DNA of 64,000 bases from Eudorina sp. 2006-703-Eu-15. Its lineage: Eukaryota > Chlorophyta > Chlorophyceae > Chlamydomonadales > Volvocaceae. Positions 37,120 through 50,022 of the stretch are shown one piece after another. The position numbers and the translations under genes were made by a program. Each line of letters begins with the position of its first letter. The stretch's first letter is position 1. The DNA lies in contig BDSI01000039.1 of assembly GCA_003117195.1 (NCBI GenBank), forward strand, positions 62,001-126,000, written 5' to 3'. The notes under the pieces were generated by a model that ran no database searches, was not told the origin of the DNA, and worked only from the letters and a program-made list of their open reading frames with translations.

Positions 37120-38531
37120 GGCGCCACGTACGTGGTGCGCGGGCGGAAGCATCCGTGTTGTTGCAGGTCGGGTGGGACGGCAAGAGCGTGCAGTTGATAT
37201 GAGCAGTAGTATGCGTTGTGACAAGGAACTGCGGGATATGCGTTCCGTTGTTCAGTTATGTGGTTATGTGGTGTTGGTGATCGTTGCACATCATGACGTG
37301 CCCCACACATTATGGTTATTACATGCGATCCTCCATTTTGCGCGGTCTCCTGTTCCTTGACAAGTAATGACAACCACCAATGACCAAAGACAAAAGACTC
37401 GTGCTTTGCGCTGCGCGTGATGGGATGTGGGGCGGCTCAAGCAGCCGGTGTGGATAGGCATTGGTTGTGTTCATGTGTTGGGACTCCCGCGTCGTTGACA
37501 TGGAGCCACGCGGGCCGGCGATGGTCCATGTGATAATTGGAGATAATGCAAACGTGCGGATGGGAAGACAGGGGCTTGCGGGGGCAGGGCGCGCACGCGG
37601 TGTGGCGCTGGTGGCTCGCAGCACGGTCCATGCATGCAAATAGACTGGACCGTGCCATGCGTGCGGCTTTGCAGGCGCGGCAGCAGTGGCTTCTGGTGGC
37701 GGATACGGTGTTGACAAGGACAGCGTTGTTTCTGCGTCGTTGTGCGTGTGACCGAAGAGGATGCTTGAAAAGGGAGGATAGGCTGGACGATTGGCTTTGA
37801 TTAAGCCCGCACGATGTCGTCGGCACAACGTAACGTTACCGCTGAGTTAAACGTGAGGGAGGCGGCGGATTCCGTATGCAACCAGATTCTGAACGATAAT
37901 ATGCGATTTACGACACCAGGATGAGACAACAAGTCACGTGGGGCTGTGTCAGGCTTGATACGAGTTTTTGGTTGTTGAGATTCACCGCTGATATCGTACG
38001 AAACGAGTTGCCAGCTGGGAGTAAGCCCACCTGGCGTATTGCAAGGTTAATTTAATTATGTTACAGGCATATCGTAAAGGAACATGGCTGGCTCCACCTT
38101 GTGCAGATGTTCGACAGTTCTCGCAATAACGGCACATCGGCTCCAATCATGAGTAAACTCCGCCAAAGGATGCGTGAACTTAAATGATGATATAAATGCT
38201 GCAAATTAATTTTAGAAACTCGGCGTCGGCTTCCTTCTGCGGCGAACGAGCAATCGTCGTACAGGTTTCATTCCGCACTTTTAACAAACACAGGCCTGAT
38301 GCCAAGCCAATCAGAGTATCAAAGAATACACCTGTATTCATGTCGAGCGCGACCAACTACTATCACTTCAGTCTGGAGGCCTGCCCCTTGCTCTACCCCG
38401 AAAGTGCAGGGCTTCAAGCCCTGTGCTTTTAGCTTGAAAAATGTGTTGCGTTTAATTACACCTGAATCCATGCACGGCCTTTTATAATTATTAGCTTAAC
38501 TGTACACTTCGGCTCATCCTGGTGGGACAAC
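37120..38531. other. Intergenic: 3' UTR of giant gene and promoter of EF-hand gene
   Basis: The two flanking genes run in the same direction. I found no TGTAA on the plus strand in the first kilobase after the stop, so the poly(A) site of the giant gene is not located. From about 37850 the DNA becomes AT-richer, typical of an upstream region. ORFs in this stretch have no recognisable similarity. Confidence 0.5.
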
Positions 38532-41500
38532 ATGGGGCGGAAGTTCCAGGAGGCGGCGTCCAAGTTATTGGACGTCATGCGCAGGTCATGGCTAAAGAAA
38601 CATGGCGTGCCCCTGCCTGCCCCGAGTAAGACGAGAGTTTGCGGGACACCGTGCCCGAAGGCAATACCACACGCTGACCTGTGACCGCCTTTGGCGTTGC
38701 AGCGATGACTGCCCAGCAGCGTGCAGAAATCCAGGAATGCTTTGAAATGCTTGACCGCGACGGCAGCGGTGCCCTGGACGTCAGGGAAATTATTCACGCG
38801 TTTGGGGCACTGGGCTTTACCATCTCTAAGGATGCGATTGAGGAACTTATGAACGAAGCTGACCCTGATGGGTCGGGGGAGCTCGAGTTCGACGAGGTAA
38901 GCGTCGCTCCACCAGGATTGTCCTACCTGTGCAAGGCGCTTCTCAGGTGCACCTGAAGTTATTCCGAGTTTCAGGTCATAATATTTCCATACAATAATAT
39001 TTATTTGTGTTCGATGTCCCCACTCGCTGACCCCGACAACACGTTGCTTGTCCTGCCATCCGACTTGTGCAGTTTCTGTCCTTGATGGGTCGAGCCCTGT
39101 ACCAGCCCGATGAGCGTGGGGTGGTGAGTGTTGTATCATGGGGGGAAAGGAAGCTTAGTCTTGATTTTTCGTCGCGGTTGCGAAGGGCAGACTTGGGCTG
39201 ACGGCGGGCTTCGCGCCGTCCAGTGTACGCAGCGCCGGGACTGACCAGCGTATGCCGGTGCGGATGTCGAACTTGTCCTGCTGTCAAGGTTCTGCTGCTG
39301 AGGCTGCGGATATTCACTGTCTTGTTGCTGCCGGGCCGCCCCCGCCGCAGGCGCTGGTGGCAAAGACAGGCTCGGTGAGTTCGCTGTGGGGATGATGGGT
39401 GGTTGGGGCTTCCCCAGTCACTGCCCCAAAACTTACTGGTATTCCACTAACATCGATGGGCTGGAGGAGTGCCGCATGCGGTACATCCCTGCCGCGGGGG
39501 CTGCCCTCGTTGGTCGAATGCGAGGGAGGTCACCCGGATGAGTGCCCGCCACCACACAGCGATACTGATATCCCTCGCTTCAGCCCTACCGCGCTGCGTT
39601 GGGAATTTACTGAAAGAGGCGGCGCCTCGCCGCGCGGATCACATCATAGCAATCGACCTGCTGGATCCTGCCTGGAACCGACCTCGCCCCACGGGCGCCG
39701 GCAGACACCGACCCGCCTGCACCGCTCGCACCGTGTCGGCTGCCGCGGCCCGCGGAACTCCCCTCCTCGCCGCCCTCCCCTGTCTCGCTATATCCCCCTC
39801 CCCGTCCGGCCTCTCAGGGCGATCTGAGTTTCGCCGATGTGGTGCGGGCGTTTCGTCGGAAGAAGCTCATCGAATCGCTGATCCGGGGCGGCGATGCGCG
39901 CCTCAAGGTGGTGGAGTTCCACGAGAGGTGAGTCCTTTGCTTGGAGTCGGGAACTTCTGCCCCGGTGCGGCCGGCGCCGGGGTGCTGGTAGGCGGCCGCC
40001 GTCACGAGGGCGACCTCCTACGACCCTCCCTTTCGACTGGGGGGCCCGAGGATGCCCGGGGGGTTGCGGGTGCGACCTTCCGCGAGCAATGGCGTCGGTG
40101 TACAGCCTGAGCCTGGGCTGTGGCTCCGGTGCATCTGTGCTGTGCGAGGCGGCGGGCCTGTGCGAGGCGGCGCGGACAGGGCGGCACGGGGCCGTGTTGC
40201 GGATGTCCGCGCTCATCAGTTATCAACTGCTGTGGCGGCGGGGCTGCCCGCGGTGCCTGCGCTGCGCTGCAGGGTCCAGGAGCTGATCCGGGCGGAGACG
40301 GAGGAGCTGCGGCAGCGGCAGAACACGCACGCCATATTCGAGCGCATCGAGAACAGCCGCATCGAGAAGGAGAAGCTCAGCAAGGTCACGGAGCCCACGA
40401 CAATGCAGAGGTCGCAGAAGGTAACGGCGGCGGCGCCTCGAGCGCCCCGGGATGGTCCGTCGGCCCGCGGGAGGGGGTAAGGGCACCGTAGCAGGAAACT
40501 GGTAGGCGGGGCAGGGCCCGCGGGAGGGCTGTGGGGGGATTCGCTGGACCCCATCCTGTGTTGGGCACGGCTGCCCTTGAGCCTTCTACCGAACCCTGAG
40601 GATACATACTCAACCCAACCCAACCCAACCCAACCCAACCCAACTCAACCCAACCCAACCCAACCCAACCCAACCCAACCCGACCCGACCCGACCCGACC
40701 CGACCCGACCCGACCCGACCCGACCCGACCCGACCCGACCCGACGCGACCCAAATCAGCATGGTGACGGCCGCCGCTAGGAATTCTAACCCAGGCGCATG
40801 CACCTCCCGCCGCCGCGCTGCGCCGCGCGCGCTTTTGGCTGCCTCGGCGGTGCTCGGCCGTCTGTCCGGGGCGCAGGTGAAGGCCAAGATGCAGGACGTC
40901 ATTGGCCGCTCGCTGGGCGTCTTCGAGGGGCTCTACAAGCGGCACCAGGGGTCCGCCACGGGCGACGGCGCCGAAGGGGCGGAGGGCGACGGGCAGGCCG
41001 TGATCCGCGCTTCCAATGACGGAGCCGCCTCCTGTGGCGCCAGTCCCCGGTCGACCTCCCCCGGGGCGGGCCGCGCCGTCACCTTCATGACAGAGCTGGC
41101 CGCCGAGTCGTCCGCGGGGGTGCTCCAGGGGTTCGACCCGGTGGGTGTGGAACTGTGGATGTGTTTGGGCGGGGGTGGGCGGCTCGCGGCGGCAGTGGCG
41201 GGGCTTGAGGGGATGTGTGGGTGTGGATGTGGCTGCGGGTGTAGGCGTGTGGTGTGTGGGCATGGGATGCGGTGTGCGGGTGTAGGCGTGCGGTGTGCGG
41301 GTGCGTAGGTGTGTGGTTGCGTAGGTGTGTGGGTGCGGGTGTGGCTGCGGCGTTGGCGCCCTAGCTCACCACGGAGAGGGCTGTGGGTCGCTGTGTGGGC
41401 TCTGTGTGCCCCTCTAGGGGTGGGGCCCCGCGCCGCCCTGTATGCCCTCTGCAGCCCCTCTGGAATTTGAGTCCTCCCCGAGTGTGTTAGAATGTGTTAG

Positions 41501-43341
41501 AATGTGTTAGAATGTGTTGGTACGTGTGTTCACCATGGAGAGGAATCCGCCCGAAGCAGCCAGGCCCATGATACTTACCAGGTGCCATGCAATGTACTGA
41601 CGTGTGTATATGTGTGTTTAGAAATGCAACCCGCCCGACCCAAACCAACCTCCAATATACTTACCATATTAACCTGCGATGTGTGTGTATATGCGTGTGT
41701 GTGTATACGTGTATGTGTACATGTGTATGTGTGCGCTGCAACGCTGGGCTGCGACCCGCCTACCTTGCTGGCCATCCCGGCAGCGCGCCAAGCGCCGCTC
41801 CTCAGCCCGGGTGATGGAGGCCACCCGACCGGCGATGCGCTCCCGCTCCATGGGCTTCGTCGACTTGCAACGGGTACGGCGACAGTCGCGACTGGCGGGC
41901 GGCCGGCGGGCGGGCGGGGGGAAGGGGTACAAGGGGATCGCCGCGTGTGTCTTCATGAGAGGGGTGCAGCTGAGGAGTTGTTGGACCTCCCCTAGGGATC
42001 ATGCAAAGCGCCTGGCCTGCGCCTGTGTCACGTGGTGGTGGTGGTGGTGCTGCTGCTGCCGCTGATACCTGTAAGTGCTGCCGCTGCAGCTGCCGCTGCC
42101 GCTGGTGGTGATCGTGATGACGCCCTACTCGCCTCGGCGCTCGGCCGGGCACCAGAAGCCGATAGGTGCCAAATGATTCCTGTCCAATCGATTCCTGTCT
42201 CTCACCGCCACCGCGGCCGCTGTCGCCGCTGCTTTGTTGCGCCATCCGGTGGACCCCGTTCGGTGTCAAACTTTCTGTCCGTCGGCACGACACGACGCGG
42301 CGCGGCGCGCCGCACAGTCCCCGTTCCCCCGATTGCCCCGGCCCTCCTTCCCCGTTACCAAGCCAGACGGCCAAACCTTCGACATCTTAGAGAACCCCTT
42401 TCGCCTGCCTCTCTCTTCCCCATGCGGGGCCCGCACCCACAGTCCCGCCGCGTCAGCGCCGCGGTGCTCAAGTACTTCAAGCAGCTGGAGGAGCAGACCA
42501 AGAAGATTGTGGGTCACCGGGGCGCGTGGTTGGGGGTGTGCGCATGCAGGCCTATGGTCCCTGTCGGTCCGTGTCGGTCCATGTCGGTCGAAGTGCACGG
42601 CAATGATTTCCTTGCCACACCGGCAAGCCAGCCGGTCGGGTCGGTTGGGGTGAGGTGGGGTCGGAACGGATCGTGTCGGGTCGTGTGTCGGGCCGGATTG
42701 GCAGTCTGGCTCGGAGGGAGTCTGCTTCCCGGCATCACACGCTCCTCTCGCGGCGGGCTGCACGCATCTCTCCCCCCGCTCCGAAACCGAAACCCATCCG
42801 GGACCTCACCCGGTGGCCCCCTCCCTCTCCTCTGCTCTTGCAGCAGCGCAGTTTGAACATGTCTACCAATTTCATGTACCCCTCCCTCTCCCCTCTGCCC
42901 TCGCTTGGGCCCTCGCCTGGGTTCCCCGTGTCCCCCGCAGGAGCAAAAGTACGATGACGCGGCCCGGCTGAACGCCTCCCTCATCCCGCCGCCTCCCGAC
43001 CGCTCCGAGTTCACCCAGGTGTTGCTGCAGTCCGTCCGCCCAGCGCAGCGGCTGGGCATCCACTCCCACGGAGGGTCCACCGGCGCGGGGCCCAGCAGCA
43101 GCAGCGGCGGCGGCGGCAGCTCGGGCGCGGACCCCTCCGCCGCGGCCTCCTCCTCCGTCTCGGGGTGCAGCCGCCGCAACCCCGGGTCGATGTCCGGAAT
43201 GGTGGCGGCGGCGGCGGAGCGGGCCGCCAGCGCGCGGCGCCTCGGCTGCACGTCCGCGACGTCGCAAGGCAGCAGCGGTAGTGGCAGTAGCAGCGGCAGC
43301 GGCAGGAGCACGCCCAACCCCGACGGCAGCAGCGGCAGCGG

Positions 43342-43372
<31 letters not shown>

Positions 43373-44344
43373 GGCGGCGGGGCGGATCCGTCGCTGCAGT
43401 CGCATCCGCCGCTGTCACAGCGGCGGCAGCTGCGGTCCGCTTGCAGCGACGCAGCCAGGCTGCAGCCCGAGTCGGCGCAGGAGCGACCCAGTACGGCGGC
43501 CTGGGCGGACTTCATGGCGGCCGCAGCCGCGGTGAGCGGCGGCGTTGCCGCCACCCAAGCAGGCGGCGGTGCCGGCGCCGGCACCCGCGCGGGAAGTGGC
43601 ACCGGCATGGCGACGGCGCCGGCGGCGCCGCCGGCAACACTGGGGCATTCAGCCCCAACGGCCTTGGCCCAGCCTCCCAGCGCCGGCGGCGGCGGAGTCG
43701 CCCTCATGAACACGTCGATGCTGGGCGGCCGCGCGTGGCGCCAAGCGCCGTCGTTCGGCCCCGGGGGCGGCGCGGGCGTGCATGGCTGGGCCAGGCTGCG
43801 CAGCGGCGGCGGCGGCGGCGGCGTCGCCAACTCCATTTCCAGCCCGGGGCTGCCAATGGCACGCGGCGTTGGCGCCGGCGGCGGCGGCGGAGGCGGCGCG
43901 GCGGAGGCCGGCGCCGCTTCCGTCGCGACCGCCGCCGCCGAGGCTGCCGCCGCGACCCATGGGTCAGAGTCCACGAACGCCGGCGACCCATGGCCGGGCT
44001 GGTCGGACGGACGGCAGGTGACGCCGGCGGGTCGCGGCACCGCCTCCGGGCGGCCTAGCAGCGGCGGCGCGGTGCCGCTGCCGCCGGTGCCCCGCGGTGG
44101 TGGCGGCGCCGTGGCGCAGATGGCGCATGACTCGTCGCCGGCCGCCCGGTCCGCGTCGCCTCAGCCTGCGCCGCCCGCCACCGGCCCGGGCTACGGCGGC
44201 CAAAGCTCGGTGTTCTCAGTGGCGGCCTGGGCGAATCAGAACGGCGGCCCGCCCTCCGCTGAGCCGTCCGGTGGGCTACCGGGCCCGGAGGTGCAGCCCA
44301 GCCGCTCGACTGTCAACAGCTACGTCCCGTGCAGCGGCGGCGGC

Positions 44345-44376
<32 letters not shown>

Positions 44377-46079
44377 GGGGTTCGCGCCGCAGGTGCCGGG
44401 ACCCATGACGCGCGCATGGCTCGCCCACGGGCGGCCGCTGACGGAGGCGCACAGCCACGGCGGCCGCGGCGCAGGCGGCGCGGCCGCGCTGTCGCTGGGC
44501 CATGCGCGCAGCCTGCCGTCGGGTGGCCTTGGCGCCGCCGGCGCCGCTACCGCGGTGGCGGCGGCGGCGCCGTCGGGCCAGCGCAGCTTCCGCCACGCCG
44601 TGTCGGAGCGGCGCGCCGGCACTACTTCTGCCAACGGCATGGCGCAGCAGCCGTCGCCGCCGCCGCAGCCGCTGCCGCCTCATCCCCAAGGGACACTCGG
44701 CATCGTCACGCACGGCTCCCCCGGCGGGAGCCCGCTCGGTGACCGGCGGATCAGCAGCTTCAGCCACGGGCCGTTCCGGGCGGCGTCGCGGGGCCCGTCG
44801 GCGATGGGCTCCGCCGTCGGCGCGGCGGCGGCGGCGCTGGTTGACGGCGTCGTCAGCGTCAGCCCGGCGCCGGGCCTCGGCGGGCCGAACTCGCCGCCGC
44901 TGTGTGTCGGCGGCGGCGGCGACGGCAAGCCACGGGAGCTGTCCAGGTACGCGCGGTTGGGCGGCAGGGCCATGGCGGCGGAGCAGGAAGCAGCGGGCGG
45001 CGGAGCCGCCGGCGGCGGCACCCGGTCCCGGACCGGCACCGGCACCGGCTCCGGCTCCGTGTTGGCGCCGGGGATCGTCGCAGCTGCCGACACCGGGTTT
45101 GGTGAGGTGGACGACGTGATGATGACGGTTGGGAACGGACGCGGCGCGGGTGGTGCGCGGGGACTCGACTGGCGGAACAGAACGGACAGCGACCCGGACG
45201 GCAGCATCGGCAGCCGCAGCCCGACCATCGACGGCACGCCCCTCGCCGCGCCCGCGCCGCCGGCCGTCGTCCGCCGGCCGTCGTTGGTGCCGCCGCTGCC
45301 CGTCGCCGTGGTTGCGGCGGCGGCGGCGGCGGCGGGCCACGCGGGCGGGGTCATGGAGGGCGGCGGCGCGGCCGCAGAGGCCGAGTTGGCTGCGGGGCTT
45401 GGGTACGTGGAGCTGCCGATGCTGACGGCGGCGGCGCCAGGCCTGGATGGGGCTGTGGAGGCGGCTTCGACGTCACCCAAGACCCAAGCTGACGCGCCCG
45501 GAGGCGGCTCGCCGACCGCCAGCCCTGCAACCGTGTCGCTGCCGGCTCTGAGAGCCGGGGGCCCCGACGCCGGGGGTGCATCCTCAGCCCCTGCGTCGCC
45601 GGCGCCGGCACCGCCGCCGCAGCAGCATCAGGCAGGGGCGGCCGCGGCGGCCGCGGCGGCTGCGGCGGCTTCGTTGGCGGCGCAGCTCGCGGCCGCAGCG
45701 GAAGGGGAAGGCCACGTCTTGGCGCCGTCCTCTGCGGCGTCATCGAGTGGCGCGCCCTCTCTGGATGGTTCGACCTTCTCTACGCCGACCAGTGGTCCGT
45801 CCCCCACTTGCATGCCGGGTGCTACAGCCTCCGCGGCGCCGCACTACACGCACTACAGCGCGACTGCCGCCGCCGCCGCCGCCGCATTGACAACCCCAGG
45901 GGCGCTGCACAGCACGTTCACTGCCAGCAGCGCCGGCGGCGTCACCGTTGCGTCCCTTGGCGCCGCCGCCGCGCCAGCGGCGGCGGCGTTGGCGCCTCCA
46001 GCGCCACCGGTGCCGCCGCCGGCGCTGCCGCCGTCGCCGCCGCCACAAGCTGCCGCCGGCATGGCCGGCATGCGGGGAC

Positions 46080-46113
<34 letters not shown>

Positions 46114-46915
46114 GGGTGGCGCCGCCAGCAGCGCCCTCATCACCCCCGCCTCTTACGCGCCCCGAGGAGCCTACATGAGCCTCCAGCTGGCAGCCCAGCG
46201 GAGTGGCTCCTCCGGCGGCGGCGGGATGCAGGCCGGCCGCTCGCCGCGGCGCGCTGACGCCGGCGGCGCCGCGGGCCGGTCGCCGACGTCGCAGAAGTCC
46301 GCGGCGGCGGCGGCGGCAGCCGCATCCGAGGGGCCCGTCGTGCGGCCGCTGCAGGACCGGGTGGTTGTGACCTTCTTCGGCCAACCGCTTCCGCGGGGCC
46401 GCAACGGCGCCGTCATCCTGCCGTCAGTTGATCCCGCGCCGCCGTCGTACCCGCCGGGGCTCCAGCCGGGCCCGCCGCCGCCCGGCGCCGTCGCCCTGGC
46501 GCCGCCGCAGGCTATGCGGCCGGCGCCGCCGCCGTACGCGCGGCCCTGGCCAGGCGGCGGCGCGCAGGCGGGAGCGCCCGCCGCCGCCACCGCCGTTGCT
46601 GCGGCCGCCGCCACCGGCGGCGCCAGCCCGAGCCCCATCGCCGCGACTGCCGCCGCCGCGGCGGCTTGGCTCACCAGTTCGACAGGGCCGCCAACCGGCT
46701 GGGCGATGGTGGGCCCGAACCAGCCGCAGCCGCAGCCGCCATTAAACGTCGCAGCCGACGGTCTTGACGGCCGGATGCTGTTGCCGGCCATGCCGGCCAA
46801 CGGGCTTCTTCAGCCGTACGGTCTCCCCGATAGCGCCCCGCAGCCCTACGACTCGGGGCCGCGGCCGGTGCCGCCCCCGCAGGAGATGTACCCCCCGACA
46901 CCCATGGGGCCGTAA
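38532..46915 (+). CDS. EF-hand (calmodulin/centrin-like) protein with long Gly/Ala/Pro-rich tail (1671 aa)
   Basis: Exons: 38532-38625, 38703-38896, 39073-39123, 39351-39374, 39818-39927, 40273-40420, 40877-41140, 41784-41873, 42443-42508, 42941-46915; phases agree (5016 nt). Residues 33-96 form an EF-hand pair with intact 12-residue loops, DRDGSGALDVRE (49-60) and DPDGSGELEFDE (85-96), so calcium binding is expected. KTGSGDLSFADVV (from 118) looks like a third, degenerate EF-hand. Residues about 135-350 are charged and helical (AETEELRQRQ, RIENSRIEKEKLSKV, KYFKQLEEQTKKI), a likely coiled coil. The last exon encodes about 1320 residues of Gly, Ala, Ser and Pro with poly-Gly runs. One less biased island there, RPLQDRVVVTFFGQPLPRG, lies near residue 1482 (46343-46400). 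The 24-nt exon 4 is the least certain. A 10-bp repeat (AATGTGTTAG) lies in an intron at 41482-41520. Target and location are unknown; a centrin-like cytoskeletal role is only a guess. Confidence 0.76.
40611..40750. repeat. Two-state pentanucleotide array (CAACC)14-(CGACC)14 in an intron
   Basis: Fourteen CAACC units (one CAACT) at 40611-40680 switch abruptly to twelve perfect CGACC units followed by CGACG and CGACC, ending at 40750. The array lies in the intron between exons 6 and 7 of the EF-hand gene. Confidence 0.95.
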
Positions 46916-48146
46916 CCTGCGGTACGGCATCCGGACATGGCTGTACTGGTCGCAGCCCAAGCCCGCCCCGTTGGGCACCTCTGTCCCCTCTGGGGCTAAA
47001 CCCTCAGCCCGGACGGCCGCTCCACGATGTGAGTTCTGTTGATGTCGGTTCGTTGCCATGTCAGCATGATTAGCAGGCGCCCCCAGGCCCCCGTGTGCAC
47101 GTCGAACTGAACTCGACGCGGGCGGGGCCGCGTGCTGCGCGTGATGTCGTGTTATGTACGATTGTACGGCTTGTATGGTATTGTACGGCCATTTCGTCCG
47201 CAGCGCCGTGGCGCGCGCGCGTGCATTGCTGCTGTACGAGGACTAGAAGATAATTGCATCACCCCAGAGGGAAATGAGGGAGGAATGAAGGGCGCATCGC
47301 CCCTATTATTTGACTCTGTGAATTGGAGAGAGAGGGACAGGCGTCTCCGGCTGTCGCGGCGCATGTTGTGGCTGCTGTGGCTGCTCTTCTGTGGGGGCGG
47401 CAGCACCGGCCCGGCAGACGAGGTAGGCCTGAAGCGCATTTCGCTCCATTTAATGCACCCTACCCTCAGCTATACGTAGAGGTCAGGCCCGGCGTATGTG
47501 TGTTTAGCAAAGGAACCCGCGCCGTGCGTGTGTTATCCGGTGTGCGTGCATGTGTGTGTGCGTGTGTGTGTTGGGTGTGAGTGTGTGTGGAAGGCGGGCG
47601 TGTGTGTTTTGCGAGGGACCTCATTGTGAGGGGACCCTGCCCGACCCAAATTGTGTGCGTGTATGTGCGTGTATGTGCGTGTATTTGTGTGTATGTGTGT
47701 GAAAGGGCCATGCCCCGGGAAGGCGCTAGGTCGCAAGCGATCCATATTCCAGCTGCCCCGCGCACTCGCGGCCGCAGCCATTTTGAGAGGCAGTCCCGAG
47801 GTGGGGTCGTGGGGGCGCTGCCCGCGATCCTGCCGTGCCCCGAGAGCGGGGCGGCTAGCTGTTGTTTTGTTCCAGGTCGGCGGGGCGGGTCGCAGTGTTT
47901 GCGACAGACGGCGCCGGATTGGCGGCCGTGGGTTGGTTTGATGGCCCCCTACCCCGTGTGGAGGAGCTGTGTCGGAGAGGAGCGAGGACGATGGTGAGGA
48001 GGTAGGTCGTTGTAAAGAAGCACGAACAGAGGAACGAGCAGAGAAAGGAAGCGCTGCCTGAAACGTGTGTGACCGCGTGCCGGCACTGGGTGGCCGGTGT
48101 GTGTTTGCTGTGCCCGCCATGGATGGGCAGCACGAATCGCCACATC

Positions 48147-48357
48147 GAGGTAGAGGAGGCGGAGGCGGCGGAGGCGGAGGCGGAGGCGGCGGAGGAGGAG
48201 GCGGAGGAGGAGGAGGAGGAGGAGGCGGAGGAGGAGGATCAAGAGGCGGAGGAGGCGGAGGAGGAGGATCAAGAGGCGGAGGAGGCGGAGGCGGAGGAGG
48301 CGGAGGAGGGCGCTAAAGAGGCGGAGGAGCAGGATGATGATGATGAGGAGGCGGAGG
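48147..48357. repeat. Purine-only G-rich tract of GAGGCG/GGA units
   Basis: About 210 nt of the plus strand are almost entirely purine plus scattered C, built from GGAGGC and GGA units with an internal repeat containing GAGGAGGATCAAGAGGCGG. Such strand asymmetry favours triplex or quadruplex DNA and replication slippage. Confidence 0.85.
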
Positions 48358-48390
48358 TGCCACAGGGCTGCCCGATGGAGTCCGCTGCAC

Positions 48391-48425
48391 ACACACACAC
48401 ACACACACATACACACACATGCACG
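48391..48425. repeat. (CA)n dinucleotide run
   Basis: About ten CA units with interruptions (CATACACACACATG), just downstream of the purine tract. Confidence 0.9.
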
Positions 48426-49105
48426 CACTGCTTTGCGCGCCTGCATCTCTCAACTGCCGGCCGGGCAAACCCAACCGCCAACCGCCAACTGCCAACGGTG
48501 GCTTGCTGGTCGACCAACTCACGCGTCTTTTGGGGCGTCACGGCGACCCCATCAGGCCGCGAGCGCCCTCGGCGATGGCCTCTTGACGTGTATGTCTTCC
48601 GGCAAGTCTCCGGGTGTGTGTATGTGTCGGCACAGGACCTTGGGTTGAGGGGGACGGCGGAGGGGTACTGCTGCCAGCTGCATGCGGCGCACGGGGGGGG
48701 GAGATGGCTGTGGGTGACGTTGACGTTGACGCCGTGGTCGATGGTGGTGGCGCTGATAGGTGGTTGTGTTGTGTTGTGGCGGTGTGCGGTGTGTGTGGGT
48801 TTGGTGTATGTGTATGCGCGGCGCGGCGCGTGTGGATGGGCCGGGTGGTCTGGTACAACTTGCGCGGCTTCATGTAGCCAGTACGGCATGTTGGACGGCG
48901 GACCGCCCGCCGCCCTTCCCTGTCAGCATCGGGTATATGTCGTCCGGCTGCCCCGATGGAGTGCATCACTCCCCTCCACGGCGTGCGCCTGGACTGCCGC
49001 GCTGAGTACTAGCTGCAGTACTCGCCGATCGATCCGGATTCGCGTGGAGGGAAAATAAATTCGTTTTGGTACTGTACGGTGCCTTTACTTCTGACCGGAT
49101 GGGGT

Positions 49106-49135
49106 GGGATGGGATGGGATGGGATGGGATGGGAT
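49106..49135. repeat. (GGGAT)6 pentanucleotide run
   Basis: Six GGGAT units preceded by a GGGGT variant. The unit does not match the TTTTAGGG or TTAGGG telomere repeats of green algae, so it is a plain microsatellite. Confidence 0.9.
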
Positions 49136-49980
49136 GGCATCCCCGAGCCATGCGGGCACGCACGCACCGACCGGCTGCCCGAGTAGTCAGCTACACCGCG
49201 GATGGCGGGAGGTCATCAGAGGAGTGGGCAGCGGCCAGTGCTGTTGCGTGCGGCGGGCCGATGGAACGTGCCAGTCGAACAAAGCGACCTACTTCCTGGC
49301 TGCACGCATACGGGCACGGCATTTGCCGGGCTTAGCTGCGCCCCTTGCATGTCACGCACGCACTCTTGCTCTGCCTGCCTGCCTACGAACGCACACACAC
49401 ATACACTCAGCAGGCGTTCCATTCTTGGTTCCATGTTGTCGGCGTGCCAAGCGTTCTGTGTGTAGGGCGGCAAAGGACGGAAGGGTGACGAGCAGCAGGC
49501 GGGTGACCACCCTTACTTGGTGTGCCTCGTGCCTCGCGTTATTATGTCTTCTTGGTGCTGGATGACCGACGTGGGGTGCTAGCTCTCAAACAACATAGCG
49601 GTCAAGGACGGTGAGTCTATCTCCTCGCACGGATTTGGCAGCGAGTATGCAGCGGCCTTTGTTGAATTTGCGTTGGGCCATGGACACGCTCGGTAGGATG
49701 TACGTACGTACGTACTGCCGGCACATGACGACGACGGATCGGTGCGCTTTACTTCCCCGCCGTCAATGTTGAGTTGTTGCGCGGTCGGTGTTCGTGTCTT
49801 TACTTTGGTGTGTGGTGGCTGGTGGCCACGTCTAGGCAGGTGCGTGGGGACGCAAGGGGACGCAAGCCACCAGACGGGCGAATGGATCATTTGGGTCGCC
49901 TCTATCTGCGGCCATACATACGAGTGTCGGTTTGCTGCAAGTCGGCCCGCACTCGGGTCGGGTCGGGTAGGTCACCTGCG

Positions 49981-49982
<2 letters not shown>

Positions 49983-50021
<39 letters not shown>
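49983..50021. repeat. (CTG)13 trinucleotide run
   Basis: Thirteen uninterrupted CTG units in intergenic DNA. Confidence 0.92.

Positions 50022-50022
<1 letters not shown>

Noticed and set aside
48069..49058. 329-codon Glu/Ala-rich plus-strand ORF
   Set aside because: The Glu-rich part is the GAGGCG purine tract and the His/Thr part is the CA run; the rest shows no domain.
49106..49135. Interstitial telomere repeat
   Set aside because: GGGAT does not match TTTTAGGG, TTTAGGG or TTAGGG in any phase.
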